From NCBI RefSeq assembly GCF_003590945.1, contig NZ_QYUK01000008.1:620001-684000 (forward strand): a DNA stretch of 64,000 bases, given 5' to 3'. Numbering within the stretch: position 1 is the first letter of the stretch; every line of letters begins with the position of its first letter. The position numbers were made by a program, and so were the translations under genes. Below are positions 8,296 through 17,666 of this stretch, in pieces. The notes beneath the pieces were generated by a model. It searched no databases. It was not told where the DNA came from and saw only the letters and a program-made list of their open reading frames with translations. The stretch comes from Oleomonas cavernae. Lineage in GTDB: Bacteria > Pseudomonadota > Alphaproteobacteria > Zavarziniales > Zavarziniaceae.

Positions 8296-10959
8296 ATGAC
8301 CAAGTGGGTCTACACCTTCGGCGACGGCAAGGCCGACGGCCGCGCCGACATGAAGAACCTGCTGGGGGGCAAAGGCGCCAACCTGGCCGAGATGAGCCAC
8401 CTGGGCCTGCCGGTGCCGCCGGGCTTCACGATCACGACCGAACTCTGCACCCATTACTACGACCACGGCAAAACTTACCCTCAGGAACTGGCCGGCGACG
8501 TGGCCCAGGCGGTGGCCGACATCGGCACCAAGGTCGGCGCCAGCTTCGGCGATGCCGCCAATCCGCTGCTGGTCTCCGTCCGTTCCGGCGCCCGTGCCTC
8601 CATGCCCGGCATGATGGACACGGTGCTGAACCTCGGCCTCAACGACGAGACCGTGGTGGGCCTCGCGGCCCAGGCCGGCGACGAGCGCTTCGCCTATGAC
8701 AGCTATCGCCGCTTCATCCAGATGTATTCCGACGTGGTGCTCGACGTCGGCCATCACCATTTCGAGGAAATCCTCGAGATCCAGAAGGAAGAAAAAGGTT
8801 ACACCCTCGACACCCAACTGACCCCCGACGACCTGAAAGCCCTGATCGCCGCCTACAAGGCGCGTGTCGAGGAGGAACTGGGCCGTCCCTTCCCGGCCGA
8901 TGTGAACGAGCAGTTGTGGGGCGCCATCGGCGCCGTCTTCGGCTCGTGGCGCAACGCCCGGGCCGAGACCTATCGCCGCCTGAACGACATCCCCGAGAGC
9001 TGGGGCACCGCGGTCAATGTCCAGGCCATGGTCTTCGGCAACATGGGCGAGACCAGTGCCACCGGTGTGGCCTTCACCCGCAACCCGTCGACCGGCGAGG
9101 CCGAGATCTACGGCGAATACCTGATCAACGCCCAGGGCGAGGATGTGGTCGCCGGCATCCGCACGCCGCAATATCTCTCCAAGGTGGCGCGGGTCGCTGC
9201 GGGCGACGACAAGCCGTCGATGGAAGAGTCGCTTCCCGAGGTTTACGGGCAACTGGTCGAGGTCTTCGGCAAGCTCGAGACCCACTACCGCGACATGCAG
9301 GATATCGAATTCACGGTCCAGCGCGGCAAGCTGTGGATGCTGCAGACCCGCTCGGGCAAGCGCACCGCCAAGGCCGCCCTGAAGATCGCGGTCGAACTGG
9401 CGGCGGAAGGCCTGATCGACCGCGAGACCGCGATCGGCCGCGTCGACCCCGCCATGCTGGACCAGTTGCTGCACCCCACGCTGGACCCCAAGGCCAGGCG
9501 CGAGATCCTCACCCGCGGCCTGCCCGCCTCGCCGGGTGCCGCCAGCGGCATGATCTGCTTCACCGCCGACGATGCCGAGCAGATGGCCGGTGAAGGCCGC
9601 AAGGTGATCCTGGTCCGCGCCGAAACCTCGCCGGAAGACATCCACGGCATGCACGCGGCCCAGGGCGTGCTCACCTCGCGCGGCGGCATGACCAGCCACG
9701 CGGCGGTGGTCGCCCGCGGCATGGGCCGGCCCTGCGTCTCGGGTGCCGGCGCCCTGAAGATCGATGCGGCGGCGCAGACGCTGAGCGTGATGGGCACCAA
9801 GCTGAAACGCGGCGACATCATCACCATCGACGGCTCCAACGGCGAGGTGATGCTGGGTGCCGTGCCCACGGTGCAGCCGGAACTCTCGGGCGACTTCTCC
9901 ACCCTGATGGGCTGGGCCGACGCGGTGCGACGCCTGAAGGTGCGCACCAATGCCGAAACCCCGCTGGACGCCGAAACCGCCCGGCGCTTCGGTGCCGAGG
10001 GCATCGGCCTGTGCCGGACCGAGCACATGTTCTTCGAGGCCGACCGGATCCTGGCCGTGCGCGAGATGATCCTGGCGGGTGACGAGAAGGGTCGCAAGGT
10101 GGCGCTGGCCAAGCTCCTGCCCGTTCAGCGCGGCGACTTCGTCCGCCTGTTCGAGATCATGGCCGGCCTGCCCGTCACCATCCGCCTGCTCGATCCGCCC
10201 TTGCACGAATTCCTGCCCCACACCGATGCCGAGCTGGCGGACGTGGCGGCGGCAGCCGGCGTGCCGGCCAGCGTGATCAAGACCCGCGCCCATGAACTGG
10301 CCGAGTCCAACCCCATGCTGGGCCATCGCGGCTGCCGCTTGGGGATAACCTATCCCGAGATCTACGAGATGCAGGCCCGGGCGATCTTCGAGGCGGCGGT
10401 CGAGGCGGGCACCAAGGCGGGCTCCACGGTGGTGCCCGAGATCATGATCCCGCTGGTCGCGACCAAGGCCGAGCTGGATATCCTGAAAGCCAAGATCGCC
10501 AATATCGCCGCCGCGGTGACCAGGGAGAAGGGCCGCGCGATCCCCTACCTGGTCGGCACCATGATCGAACTGCCCCGCGCCGCCCTGCGCGCGGCCGAGA
10601 TCGCGGAATCGGCGGAATTCTTCTCCTTCGGCACCAACGACCTGACCCAGACCACCTTCGGCATCAGCCGCGACGACGCCGCCCACTTCCTCGACGCCTA
10701 CCTGCGCGCCGGCATCTTCCAGAAGGACCCCTTCGTTTCGATCGACGAGGAAGGCGTGGGCGAGTTGGTCACCATCGCAGTGGAACGCGGCCGCAAGACC
10801 CGGCCGGCCCTGAAGCTCGGCATCTGCGGCGAACACGGCGGCGACCCCGCCTCGATCGCCTTCTGCGAAAAGGTCGGGCTCGATTACGTCTCCTGCTCGC
10901 CCTACCGCGTGCCGATCGCCAAGCTGGCCGCGGCCCAGGCAGCGCTGAAGAAGGGGTAA
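8296..10959 (+). CDS. ppdK: Pyruvate, phosphate dikinase
   Basis: An 887-residue enzyme that interconverts pyruvate, ATP and Pi with PEP, AMP and PPi. The N-terminal ATP-grasp domain begins with LLGGKGANLAEM and has the substrate loop SVRSGARASMPGMMDTVLNL. The central phosphohistidine domain carries GGMTSHAAVVARGMGRPC near residue 460, with the phosphorylated His in TSH. The C-terminal PEP/pyruvate TIM barrel shows GLCRTEHMFF, EFFSFGTNDLTQTTFG and the catalytic-cysteine loop KLGICGEHGGDP near residue 840. The length is typical. The ATG at 8296 follows a GGAG site. Placement after glyQS is common in alphaproteobacteria, and the enzyme would supply PEP during growth on organic acids. Confidence 0.97.
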   Translation: MTKWVYTFGDGKADGRADMKNLLGGKGANLAEMSHLGLPVPPGFTITTELCTHYYDHGKTYPQELAGDVAQAVADIGTKVGASFGDAANPLLVSVRSGARASMPGMMDTVLNLGLNDETVVGLAAQAGDERFAYDSYRRFIQMYSDVVLDVGHHHFEEILEIQKEEKGYTLDTQLTPDDLKALIAAYKARVEEELGRPFPADVNEQLWGAIGAVFGSWRNARAETYRRLNDIPESWGTAVNVQAMVFGNMGETSATGVAFTRNPSTGEAEIYGEYLINAQGEDVVAGIRTPQYLSKVARVAAGDDKPSMEESLPEVYGQLVEVFGKLETHYRDMQDIEFTVQRGKLWMLQTRSGKRTAKAALKIAVELAAEGLIDRETAIGRVDPAMLDQLLHPTLDPKARREILTRGLPASPGAASGMICFTADDAEQMAGEGRKVILVRAETSPEDIHGMHAAQGVLTSRGGMTSHAAVVARGMGRPCVSGAGALKIDAAAQTLSVMGTKLKRGDIITIDGSNGEVMLGAVPTVQPELSGDFSTLMGWADAVRRLKVRTNAETPLDAETARRFGAEGIGLCRTEHMFFEADRILAVREMILAGDEKGRKVALAKLLPVQRGDFVRLFEIMAGLPVTIRLLDPPLHEFLPHTDAELADVAAAAGVPASVIKTRAHELAESNPMLGHRGCRLGITYPEIYEMQARAIFEAAVEAGTKAGSTVVPEIMIPLVATKAELDILKAKIANIAAAVTREKGRAIPYLVGTMIELPRAALRAAEIAESAEFFSFGTNDLTQTTFGISRDDAAHFLDAYLRAGIFQKDPFVSIDEEGVGELVTIAVERGRKTRPALKLGICGEHGGDPASIAFCEKVGLDYVSCSPYRVPIAKLAAAQAALKKG

Positions 10960-10971
10960 TCCCACCACGGC

Positions 10972-11080
10972 CGTCATCCCGGCGCAGGCCGGGATCCATC
11001 GTGGTGGCACGCATGGTGTGGCAAACGGGGCAAGATCTCGCCCCGCGGCGCAATGGATCCCGGCCTTCGCCGGGATGACG
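10972..11080. repeat. Intergenic inverted repeat, family A (copy 1)
   Basis: The left arm CGTCATCCCGGCGCAGGCCG and the right arm CGGCCTTCGCCGGGATGACG are near-perfect inverted copies around a variable centre. The same element recurs at 19845 and 34221. It sits between ppdK and the DsbA-like gene and could end ppdK transcription. The downstream reading frame is open through the right arm, which could mislead start-site calling. Confidence 0.85.
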
Positions 11081-11091
11081 AGGTGGCAGGC

Positions 11092-11697
11092 ATGACCCAG
11101 ATCGATTTCATCTTCGCCATCGGCAGCCGCTATTCCTACCTGGCGCATCGCCAGCTCGACGGCATCGCCCGCGACCACGGCGTCAGCTTCCGCTGGCGGC
11201 CCGTCACCTCGATCGCGCTGATGCGCCAGGCCCGCGGCGGCACCTCGCCCTTCGATGGCCCGCCGCCGGCCAAGCAGTATGATTTCACCTGGCGCAAGCA
11301 GGATGCGGAAGCCTGGGCCGAGCTCTACGGCATTCCCTTCCGCGACCCCCACCACCGCCTGAAATACGACAGCGCCAAGGCGAACCACGCCTGCGTCGCG
11401 GCCGACCGCCTGGGCAGGGGCGAGGCCTATGCCCGTGCCCTGTTTCCGGAAATCTTCGTGGCCGACAACCCCTCGCTGGACCGCGACGATTACATCGCCT
11501 TGGGCGAAAAGCTCGGCATCGACGGCTTCGCCGCCGCGCTCGACGACCCGCAGACCGCCGCGACGGCCCAGGCGATCCAGGACGAGGCCGTGGCGCGCGG
11601 CAGCTTCGGCGTACCCACCTTCCTGATCGACGACCGCATCTTCTGGGGCAACGACCGGCTGGTCCTGCTCCGCCACTATCTCGCGGGCCGCGCCTGA
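11092..11697 (+). CDS. 2-hydroxychromene-2-carboxylate isomerase / DsbA-family protein
   Basis: A 201-residue thioredoxin-fold protein of the glutathione-S-transferase kappa group. It starts TQIDFIFAIGSRYSYLAHRQ, which replaces the CxxC active site of true DsbA with a Ser/Tyr motif, as in 2-hydroxychromene-2-carboxylate isomerases. The end GSFGVPTFLIDDRIFWGNDR is the family's cis-proline and substrate region. These enzymes use glutathione in aromatic degradation, but many homologues have unknown substrates and no aromatic pathway is nearby. The ATG at 11092 excludes the upstream residues encoded by the family A repeat. The stop overlaps the next start by one base. Confidence 0.82.
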   Translation: MTQIDFIFAIGSRYSYLAHRQLDGIARDHGVSFRWRPVTSIALMRQARGGTSPFDGPPPAKQYDFTWRKQDAEAWAELYGIPFRDPHHRLKYDSAKANHACVAADRLGRGEAYARALFPEIFVADNPSLDRDDYIALGEKLGIDGFAAALDDPQTAATAQAIQDEAVARGSFGVPTFLIDDRIFWGNDRLVLLRHYLAGRA

Positions 11698-12610
11698 TGG
11701 ACCTCGCGGCCCTGCGCAGCGGCGGCAAGGCGGCCATGGCACGCGCGCTCGCCCGGATCGAGCGCGATCCCCATGGTGCCCAGACCATCGCCCTGCTCGA
11801 TGCCGCCTGGAATGACCCGCGCGCCCAGGTCATCGGCCTGACCGGCCCGCCGGGGGTGGGCAAATCCACCCTGACCTCGGCCCTGCTGGCCCGCTGGCGC
11901 GCGGCTGGCCTGAGCGTGGGGGTGATCGCGGTCGATCCGTCGTCCCGGCGTACCGGCGGTGCCCTGCTGGGCGACCGCACCCGCCTGGTGCTCGACCCGG
12001 AAGACCAAGGCATCTTCGTGCGTTCCATGGCAGCGCGTGATCGGCTGGGTGGCCTCGCCGCCCTGACCTTCCCCGCCATGGTGCTGATGCGCGCGGCCTA
12101 TGACCGGGTGCTGATCGAGACCGTGGGCGTCGGCCAGTCCGAGACGGATGTAACCCAGGTCGCCGATACGGTGGTGTTCTGTGTCCAGCCGGCGTCGGGC
12201 GACTCGCTGCAGTTCATGAAGGCCGGCATCGTCGAGATCCCCCACATCGCCGTGGTCACCAAGGCGGACCTCGGCATGCCCGCGATCCGCGCCCGTGCCG
12301 ACCTTGCCGGCGCCTTGAGCCTGGCCGAGGATCACACCGGCTGGAAAGTGCCCGTCATCCTGGTCTCCTCCACCGCCGGCGACGGCATGGACAGGCTGAT
12401 GGAAGCGCTCGACTCTCACGCCGCCCACCTGGCGACCGGCGCCGGCACCGCCCAGCGCGCCGAACAGGGCAGCGCCTGGCTGGCCGAGGCGGTGCGCGAC
12501 GAATTCGGCAAGCAGGGCTTCGCCCGCGCCGGCAACGCCATCCTCCTGCCCCCGGCACCTCCCCCTTCGGCCACGCCGCCGGCGTGCTGGAGATGCTCAG
12601 CAGGCCTTGA
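11697..12610 (+). CDS. meaB: MeaB/ArgK-type G3E GTPase, frameshifted near its end
   Basis: A GTPase of the family that loads and protects B12-dependent acyl-CoA mutases. The P-loop is GLTGPPGVGKSTL near residues 46-58. The switch region includes VDPSSRRTGGALLGDRTRL, and the Walker-B-like segment is VLIETVGVGQSETDVTQVAD. The guanine-specificity TKAD motif follows. The frame breaks at a run of five C at 12549-12553. Adding one C restores a tail GTSPFGHAAGVLEMLSRP that ends at 12610, for 304 residues. Without it the frame runs on into unrelated AT-rich sequence to 12650. No methylmalonyl-CoA mutase gene lies nearby. Confidence 0.8.
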
Positions 12611-12634
12611 CGATTATACATCTAAAGATATAAT
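12607..12634 (+). promoter_or_regulatory. Strong sigma-70-like promoter upstream of the XRE gene
   Basis: TTGACG at 12607 and TATAAT at 12629 are separated by 16 bases in an AT-rich patch that starts within the last codons of meaB. It points toward the XRE-family gene but lies almost 190 bases before it. A degenerate repeat sits between, so a small RNA or a lost gene may once have started here. Confidence 0.5.
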
Positions 12635-12664
12635 TTTTAGCGATGCCTGAGACCAGCTTGGTTG

Positions 12665-12742
12665 CGTGGTTCGACAGGCTCACCATGAGGAAAGTCTTTT
12701 TGCTACAAAGATTCTCCTCATCCTGTGCCTGTCGAAGGACGC
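12665..12742. repeat. Degenerate copy of inverted repeat family B
   Basis: Arms GGTTCGACAGGCTCACCATG and CATCCTGTGCCTGTCGAAGG flank a centre (GTCTTTTTG / CAAAGATTCTCC) shared with the two full copies at 25205 and 39557. The outer arms have diverged. Confidence 0.6.
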
Positions 12743-12817
12743 AGGATGGCTCTGCCAGCATCGCCGCTTGGCATAGGCCCGCGGTGAGGGCGTGGGGATG
12801 ACACAGACATGCGCGAT

Positions 12818-13167
12818 ATGACGAAAGGTGAAGCAGGGCTGCTCGGCGAGCGTTTCGGCAATGTGTGGGATGCCATCTGCAAAACCCCGAGGAAGCCGCC
12901 GTGATGACCCTGCGCAGCAATCTCATGACCGCCCTGCGCCATGAGGTGAAGCGTTGGAATGTAACCCAGGCCGAAGCGGCTGCCCGGCTGGGCATTTCGC
13001 AGCCGCGCCTGAACAAGCTGGTCAAGGGGCGCTTCAACGAATTCCGCCTCGACACGCTGGCGGAACTTGCCAGCAAGGCAGGGCTGACCCTGCGCATGAC
13101 GATCGCCGCGCCGAAACCGCCGCCGAAAAAGAAGCGGGCTGCCGAGAAGACCCCGGTTGCAGCGTAA
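12818..13167 (+). CDS. XRE-family HTH regulator (HTH_37, antitoxin-like), frameshifted
   Basis: A small helix-turn-helix protein of the type found as antitoxin beside RelE/Gp49 toxins. The core is LRSNLMTALRHEV followed by NVTQAEAAARLGISQPRLNK, with a Lys/Pro-rich tail PPPKKKRAAEKTPV. The expected N-terminus (MTKGEAGLLGERFGNVWDAI) is one frame away. The two join as ...ICKTPEEAAV... if one base is added in the AAAACCCC run at 12881-12888, giving 116 residues. An in-frame ATG also occurs at 12809. No toxin gene is recognisable upstream; that stretch holds a repeat B remnant. Confidence 0.68.
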
Positions 13168-13173
13168 CCCTGT

Positions 13174-13923
13174 TCAGCGCAGGGCGTTGATCACCGCGCC
13201 GACGCCGATCGCGGCCAGGACAAACAGCGCGACGCGGCGATAGTGGGCGGAGCCGTGGCGCTCGAACAGGCCAAAGCCGATCCAGTCGCCCAGCAGCAGG
13301 CAGGGCAGCGCCCAGACGAACAGGACCAGGGAGGTTCCGTCGACCAGCCCGGCCACGACATAGCCGGCGATCGACAGGAGCGAGGTCAGGGTGAAGAAGG
13401 CCATCAAGGTCGCCCGCGCCCGCTTGGGGTCGCGTTCCGTGCCCAGCAGGAAGACAATGATCGGCGGCCCGGGGATCGCCAGCGCACCGCCCAGCAGGCC
13501 GGCAGAGAAGCCCACCGGCAGGGCATAGAGGCGCCGCACCCCTTCCATGATGCCGGTCCGCCACAGCAGCACGGCCGAGCCCAGCACGCCGAAGCCGATC
13601 AGGAATTTCATGGTATCGGCGGGCAGGTGATCGAGCAGGGCGATGCCGATCGGGGTCCCGATCAGGCTGCCGATCAGCAGGGGCTTGAGCAGGCCGCGGT
13701 CGCAGTGGGCCATGGAATTGCGGGCCGAGCGCAGGCCGCCGGCGACCGACAGGAAGCCGCACAGCACCACCGCGTGCACCGGCTCGATCACCAGCACCAG
13801 CAGGGGCATGGCGGCCAAGGCAAAGCCGAAGCCTGAAAAGGCCCGCAGCACCGCCGCCGCCACGATGGTCGCGGCAAAGACACCAAGCCCGACCGCGTCG
13901 AGGCCGCCGGCCCAGATACTCAA
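13174..13923 (-). CDS. TauE/SafE-family sulfite/organosulfonate exporter-like membrane protein
   Basis: A 249-residue integral membrane protein with about eight hydrophobic helices in two similar halves, the TauE/SafE pattern. Characteristic pieces are LRAFSGFGFALAAMPLLVLV near the N-terminus, GTPIGIALLDHLP in the middle, and GFSAGLLGGALAIPGPPIIV in the second half. The substrate is unknown; relatives export sulfite or sulfoacetate. The only usable start is TTG at 13923, with no good ribosome site, so the start is uncertain. It lies 26 bases after the deacylase start-to-stop unit on the same strand and could be co-transcribed with it. Confidence 0.82.
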   Translation of the reverse strand: MSIWAGGLDAVGLGVFAATIVAAAVLRAFSGFGFALAAMPLLVLVIEPVHAVVLCGFLSVAGGLRSARNSMAHCDRGLLKPLLIGSLIGTPIGIALLDHLPADTMKFLIGFGVLGSAVLLWRTGIMEGVRRLYALPVGFSAGLLGGALAIPGPPIIVFLLGTERDPKRARATLMAFFTLTSLLSIAGYVVAGLVDGTSLVLFVWALPCLLLGDWIGFGLFERHGSAHYRRVALFVLAAIGVGAVINALR

Positions 13924-13949
13924 ACCACCGGTGTCGATGTCGGCCCCCT

Positions 13950-15716
13950 CTAAGCAGCCCGCGTGCCAAGCCTTACCAAACGGCCCGGGCGGGCGCCAGT
14001 GAGGCGATCGTCCTCGACCACCACCACGCCGGCTACGATGGTGGCGCGATAGCCCACCGCCTCCTGCAGCAGGCGCTGGCCGCCGGCCGGCAGGTCCTGG
14101 ACCATGTGCGGTGCCTTCAGGTGCAGATGATCGAAATCGATCACGTTGAGATCGGCCCGCTTGCCGACCGCAATGGTGCCGCGGTCATGGAAGCCGCCAT
14201 GACCGGCATTGGCCCCGGTCAGCATGTGCACCGCCTGCTCCAGTTGCAGGCGGTCGCCACGCGTGCGGTCGCGGCACCAATAGGTCAGCAGGAAGCTGGA
14301 GAAGCTGGCATCGCACACCGTGCCGACATGGGCGCCGCCGTCCGACAGGCCGGCCAGGGCCAGCGGGTGGCGCATCATGGTCAGCACATTGTCGAGCGAG
14401 AAGCCGACGTAGTTGGCAAAGGGGAAATAGAGCAGCGCCCGGCCCTCGTCCTCCAGCAGCGCATCATAGACCGCTTCCAGCGGGGTGACACCCTTCTCCT
14501 GGGCTTCCGCATAAAGCGAGCGCTCGAACGGCTGTTCGTAATCGGGTGCATCGCCCAGCCGGAACAGCATGGTCGAGACGAAATCGATCATGCCCAGGAA
14601 TTTGTCGACCATCGGCGGCACCGAGGAACCGTCGGCCGCCAGCTTGTCCGGCGTCTCGGCCAGCAGCCGCGCCTTCATCGCCGGATCGCGCAGCAGCGCC
14701 ACCCGCTCGCCCAGGCGCAGATGCGCGATCTTCTTGTAGCTGGGATGGCCCATGAACAGGTGGAAGGTGCATTGCAGGCCGACCATGACGCCCACCGCGC
14801 GCGGCGCCGTCTGCAGGCGGATGGTCAGGCCCTTGTGCTGCGCGGCTTCCGCCCGGGTCACGATGCGGCGCCATTGTTCGGGCGCCAGCGGCCGTTCCAT
14901 CAGGGTGATCGAGGTGGGATGGCCAGGGGCCGCGGCGGCATAGGCCTCGATCACGTCGAACTCGCGGTCGAATTCCTCCGGCCCCTGCTCCATGTCGAAA
15001 TCGGAGACGGCCTGCAACACGCCATGGTTCAGGCCCTGAAGGGCCTTGGCGATGCCGGTCAACTCCTCCACCGCCGCCTCGGCGGCCGGCGTGCGGTCGC
15101 CGTCGGCGGTGCGGTGGGTTTCGCTGCGCCCGGTGGCAAAGCCCATGGCACCCGCCTCCATCGCCTCGCGCACCAGGGCGCGCATGGCCGCGATATCCTC
15201 GGGCCTCGCCACCTCGCCCGCCGCCGCCCGCTCGCCCATGACATAGACGCGCACGGGGTCGTGGGGGATCTGCACGGCGAAATCGATCGCATGAGGGAAA
15301 TCGATCGCCTTCATGTAGTCGGGGAAACTCTCCCAGTTCCATTTCAGGCCCTCGGCCAGGGCGACGCCGGGAATGTCCTCGACCCCTTCCATCAGGCGGA
15401 TCAGCCGGTCGTGGTCGTGCAGGCGCACGGGGGCAAAGCCGACGCCGCAATTGCCCATGACCGCCGTGGTCACGCCGTGATCGACCGAGGGGCGCAGGTC
15501 GGCGTCCCAGCTCACCTGGCCGTCGTAATGGGTGTGCAGGTCGACAAAGCCCGGCGTCACGATGCAGCCCTGTGCATCGACGATGCGCAGGGCCCGGCCC
15601 GGGCAGGCGCCCACGGCGACGATCACCCCGCCCTTCACCGCGACATCGCCCTTGAAGACGGGCCGGCCGGTGCCGTCGACGATGGTGCCGCCGCTGATCT
15701 TCAGGTCGTATTCCAT
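13950..15716 (-). CDS. N-acyl-D-amino-acid deacylase / D-aminoacylase-like amidohydrolase
   Basis: A 588-residue zinc amidohydrolase. The N-terminal beta-sandwich begins [19 protein letters not shown], and the metal ligands are in [15 protein letters not shown] near residue 60. Further family landmarks are [29 protein letters not shown] and the C-terminal metal Asp in LSDGGAHVG. The tail [13 protein letters not shown] is the usual amidohydrolase end. These enzymes hydrolyse N-acylated D-amino acids, and homologues of this length often have unknown substrates. The start is supported by an AGAGGAGGGCGGCC site. The SDR gene lies 25 bases upstream on the same strand. Confidence 0.88.
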   Translation of the reverse strand: MEYDLKISGGTIVDGTGRPVFKGDVAVKGGVIVAVGACPGRALRIVDAQGCIVTPGFVDLHTHYDGQVSWDADLRPSVDHGVTTAVMGNCGVGFAPVRLHDHDRLIRLMEGVEDIPGVALAEGLKWNWESFPDYMKAIDFPHAIDFAVQIPHDPVRVYVMGERAAAGEVARPEDIAAMRALVREAMEAGAMGFATGRSETHRTADGDRTPAAEAAVEELTGIAKALQGLNHGVLQAVSDFDMEQGPEEFDREFDVIEAYAAAAPGHPTSITLMERPLAPEQWRRIVTRAEAAQHKGLTIRLQTAPRAVGVMVGLQCTFHLFMGHPSYKKIAHLRLGERVALLRDPAMKARLLAETPDKLAADGSSVPPMVDKFLGMIDFVSTMLFRLGDAPDYEQPFERSLYAEAQEKGVTPLEAVYDALLEDEGRALLYFPFANYVGFSLDNVLTMMRHPLALAGLSDGGAHVGTVCDASFSSFLLTYWCRDRTRGDRLQLEQAVHMLTGANAGHGGFHDRGTIAVGKRADLNVIDFDHLHLKAPHMVQDLPAGGQRLLQEAVGYRATIVAGVVVVEDDRLTGARPGRLVRLGTRAA

Positions 15717-15741
15717 GGCCGCCCTCCTCTTTTGTTCTTGT

Positions 15742-16515
15742 TCAGTGCATTCCCTTCATCGGCGCCATCATTCGCCGCATCAGCCCAGGGAAGAGTCCGC
15801 CCAGGCGCAGGCCCCAGCGCACTTGGGCATTGCCCGGCCAATGGCGCCGGTCGCCGTTCGCCGCCTTCCACACGAGCCCCGCGATCTCGTCGGGCGTGTG
15901 CTCGATGCCACCCATCTTGGCGACCGCCTGCTCCGCGGCGGCCCCCTGTGTCTCGACCATGTTGGTGCTCACGAAGCCAGGCAGGACGTCGGAAACCTTG
16001 ATGCCCAGGGCTTCGAACTCCTGAGACAGCGCCTCCGTCAGTGCGCGCACGGCAAACTTGGTCGCCGAATAGACGGCAAGGCCCGGCGTGCCGTAGGTCG
16101 CCGAAGCGGAGCACAGCGACACGATATGGGCACTGGGCGTTTGCTTGAGATAGGGCAGTGCCGCGTGGATCCCGTTGACGACACCGTTGATGTTCACGTC
16201 CACAATCTTGGCATGCAGGGCCGGGCTGTTGCCCGTGAAGGGCCCGAATTTGGCGATGCCCGCATTGTTCACCAGGACGTCAAGCCGGCCGGCCGCAGCA
16301 ATGAAATCGGTCATCACCCGCTCGTAGGCCGCATAATCGGTCACGTCGAGGACGGCGGAGAAGACGCGGTTGGCGCCGATCTCCCCGGCCATCTTGGCCA
16401 GATTCGCCGTGTCCACGTCGGTGATGCCGACGAACCACCCCTCGGCCGCGAAACGCCTGGCGATACTGGCGCCGATGCCGCGCCCGGCACCGGTGACAAA
16501 GACTGCTTTGGTCAT
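15742..16515 (-). CDS. SDR-family oxidoreductase
   Basis: A 257-residue classical short-chain dehydrogenase. The nucleotide-binding motif is VTGAGRGIGASIA at residues 7-19, NNAG is near residue 84, and the catalytic Ser/Tyr/Lys follow as SLCSASATYGTPGLAVYSATK. A basic-hydrophobic C-terminus (GLFPGLMRRMMAPMKGMH) suggests membrane association. An Asp after beta-2 (GITDVD) favours NAD(H). The start overlaps the stop of the phosphatase gene (ATGA), so the two are coupled. The substrate is unknown. Confidence 0.88.
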   Translation of the reverse strand: MTKAVFVTGAGRGIGASIARRFAAEGWFVGITDVDTANLAKMAGEIGANRVFSAVLDVTDYAAYERVMTDFIAAAGRLDVLVNNAGIAKFGPFTGNSPALHAKIVDVNINGVVNGIHAALPYLKQTPSAHIVSLCSASATYGTPGLAVYSATKFAVRALTEALSQEFEALGIKVSDVLPGFVSTNMVETQGAAAEQAVAKMGGIEHTPDEIAGLVWKAANGDRRHWPGNAQVRWGLRLGGLFPGLMRRMMAPMKGMH

Positions 16516-17042
16516 AATGCCTTTTCCCCCCACAGGTTGACCGGCACCTCGAAGGGCTGATTGACCCAGGACGAGCGCGACGGCCCCATTTCGACGACCG
16601 CGTCGACCAGCCGCCCGTCCAGCCCCAGCAGCCCGTCGGCCAGTTGGATGATCCGCCGGTTGGGCGAGGCGACCGGCGATTGCAGGCGGATCGCGGCGGC
16701 GGCCTGGCGCTCGCGCCCGGGATTGTGCAGGCTGAGCGCGATCAGCGCCGTCGCGGTCGAGCGCGAGATCCCGGCCCAGCAATGGATCAGGATCGGCGTC
16801 CGGGCATCCCAGCCGCGCAGAAACTCGATCAGGCCGCGGACATGATCCTCCTCCGGCACCACCAGGCCCGGCACCCGTTCGGCATAGTCGTAGACGCCCA
16901 CCCGATGGTGGCGCTCCGCCGGCACGCCCGCGGGCGTTTCCGGCCAATCCTCGGGATCGAGCAGCGAGACCACATGGCTGGGCCGAACCCGCCCGGCGAC
17001 GGCCTTCAACTCGGCCCACGGGCATACATGGACGACCGGCAT
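16512..17042 (-). CDS. Dual-specificity/tyrosine phosphatase-like protein
   Basis: A 176-residue protein with the cysteine-phosphatase P-loop HCWAGISRS near residue 103 (C, then five residues, then R). An upstream aspartate-bearing segment VGVYDYAERVPGL may supply the general acid. Related alphaproteobacterial proteins are annotated as tyrosine phosphatase family. The ATG at 17042 follows GGGGGAAGT; a GTG three bases further upstream is also possible. It is the first gene of a unit with the SDR and is divergent from the gene at 17157. Confidence 0.84.
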   Translation of the reverse strand: MPVVHVCPWAELKAVAGRVRPSHVVSLLDPEDWPETPAGVPAERHHRVGVYDYAERVPGLVVPEEDHVRGLIEFLRGWDARTPILIHCWAGISRSTATALIALSLHNPGRERQAAAAIRLQSPVASPNRRIIQLADGLLGLDGRLVDAVVEMGPSRSSWVNQPFEVPVNLWGEKAL

Positions 17043-17156
17043 CACTTCCCCCTAAACGCCCTCTTGGCGGGCCTCCCGCGGCAATCTAAAAGCATGATGG
17101 ATAAGTAACAAGGTTTGCCCGATCAAAGGGCACAACGCCGGGTGGGGGAGAAAGCC

Positions 17157-17570
17157 ATGGACATGGTGCTGCAGTTCGGCTTGCCGATCGTCGCGACGGC
17201 CATCCTGATCGGGGCCATCTATCTGGTCGCCGGCAAGCGCGGTGCCCCGGCCCTGGACGAGGCCCTGGCCCGCCGGCGCCTGCTGGAAGACTGGCAGGAT
17301 TTCGAACCCGACGAAGTCTGGATCGCCGCCGACCGCCGGGCGGCCCTCGCCACCGACAAAGGCAGCGCGCGCCTGGGCCTCATCTTCGCCTTCGGCGACA
17401 AGCTGCCCTCGCGCATCCTGGGGCCAGGCGACGTGGTGCGCGCCGGCCTGGAAGGCGGGCGCCTGATGGTCGAGACCAGGGATTTCACCAGGCCGCGCTT
17501 CGCCATGACCTCCACCGGCGAGGTCACCGTGCGCCCCTGGGCCGAGCGATTGACCAAACTGGCCGCCTGA
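17157..17570 (+). CDS. Hypothetical membrane-anchored protein
   Basis: A 137-residue protein with one N-terminal transmembrane helix (residues 4-24, LQFGLPIVATAILIGAIYLV). A mixed soluble domain of about 105 residues follows, with a predicted beta-rich pattern and no motif recognised. The ATG at 17157 follows GGGGGAGAAAG. It is not obviously operonic with the next gene, which starts about 100 bases later. Function unknown. Confidence 0.7.
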   Translation: MDMVLQFGLPIVATAILIGAIYLVAGKRGAPALDEALARRRLLEDWQDFEPDEVWIAADRRAALATDKGSARLGLIFAFGDKLPSRILGPGDVVRAGLEGGRLMVETRDFTRPRFAMTSTGEVTVRPWAERLTKLAA

Positions 17571-17666
17571 CCGCCGCCAATGTGACGATCGGCACGGCGG
17601 CACGCGGCCGCCCGTGCCATGGTTTGACCGCCCGCTGCGTCGGGCCACCGCCTTGGGAGATTCGCC

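Noticed and set aside
8209-11742. A 1177-codon open frame on the minus strand opposite ppdK and glyS
   Set aside because: It is the antisense of conserved, certain genes in GC-rich DNA and has the low-complexity Gly/Ala/His-rich composition of a shadow frame.
12643-12801. Short frame starting MPETSLVAWFD as a possible toxin for the XRE gene
   Set aside because: It runs through the decayed repeat B and has no resemblance to RelE or Gp49 toxins.
14106-16001. A 631-codon plus-strand frame over the deacylase and SDR genes
   Set aside because: It is a shadow of the minus-strand amidohydrolase, with no family resemblance.
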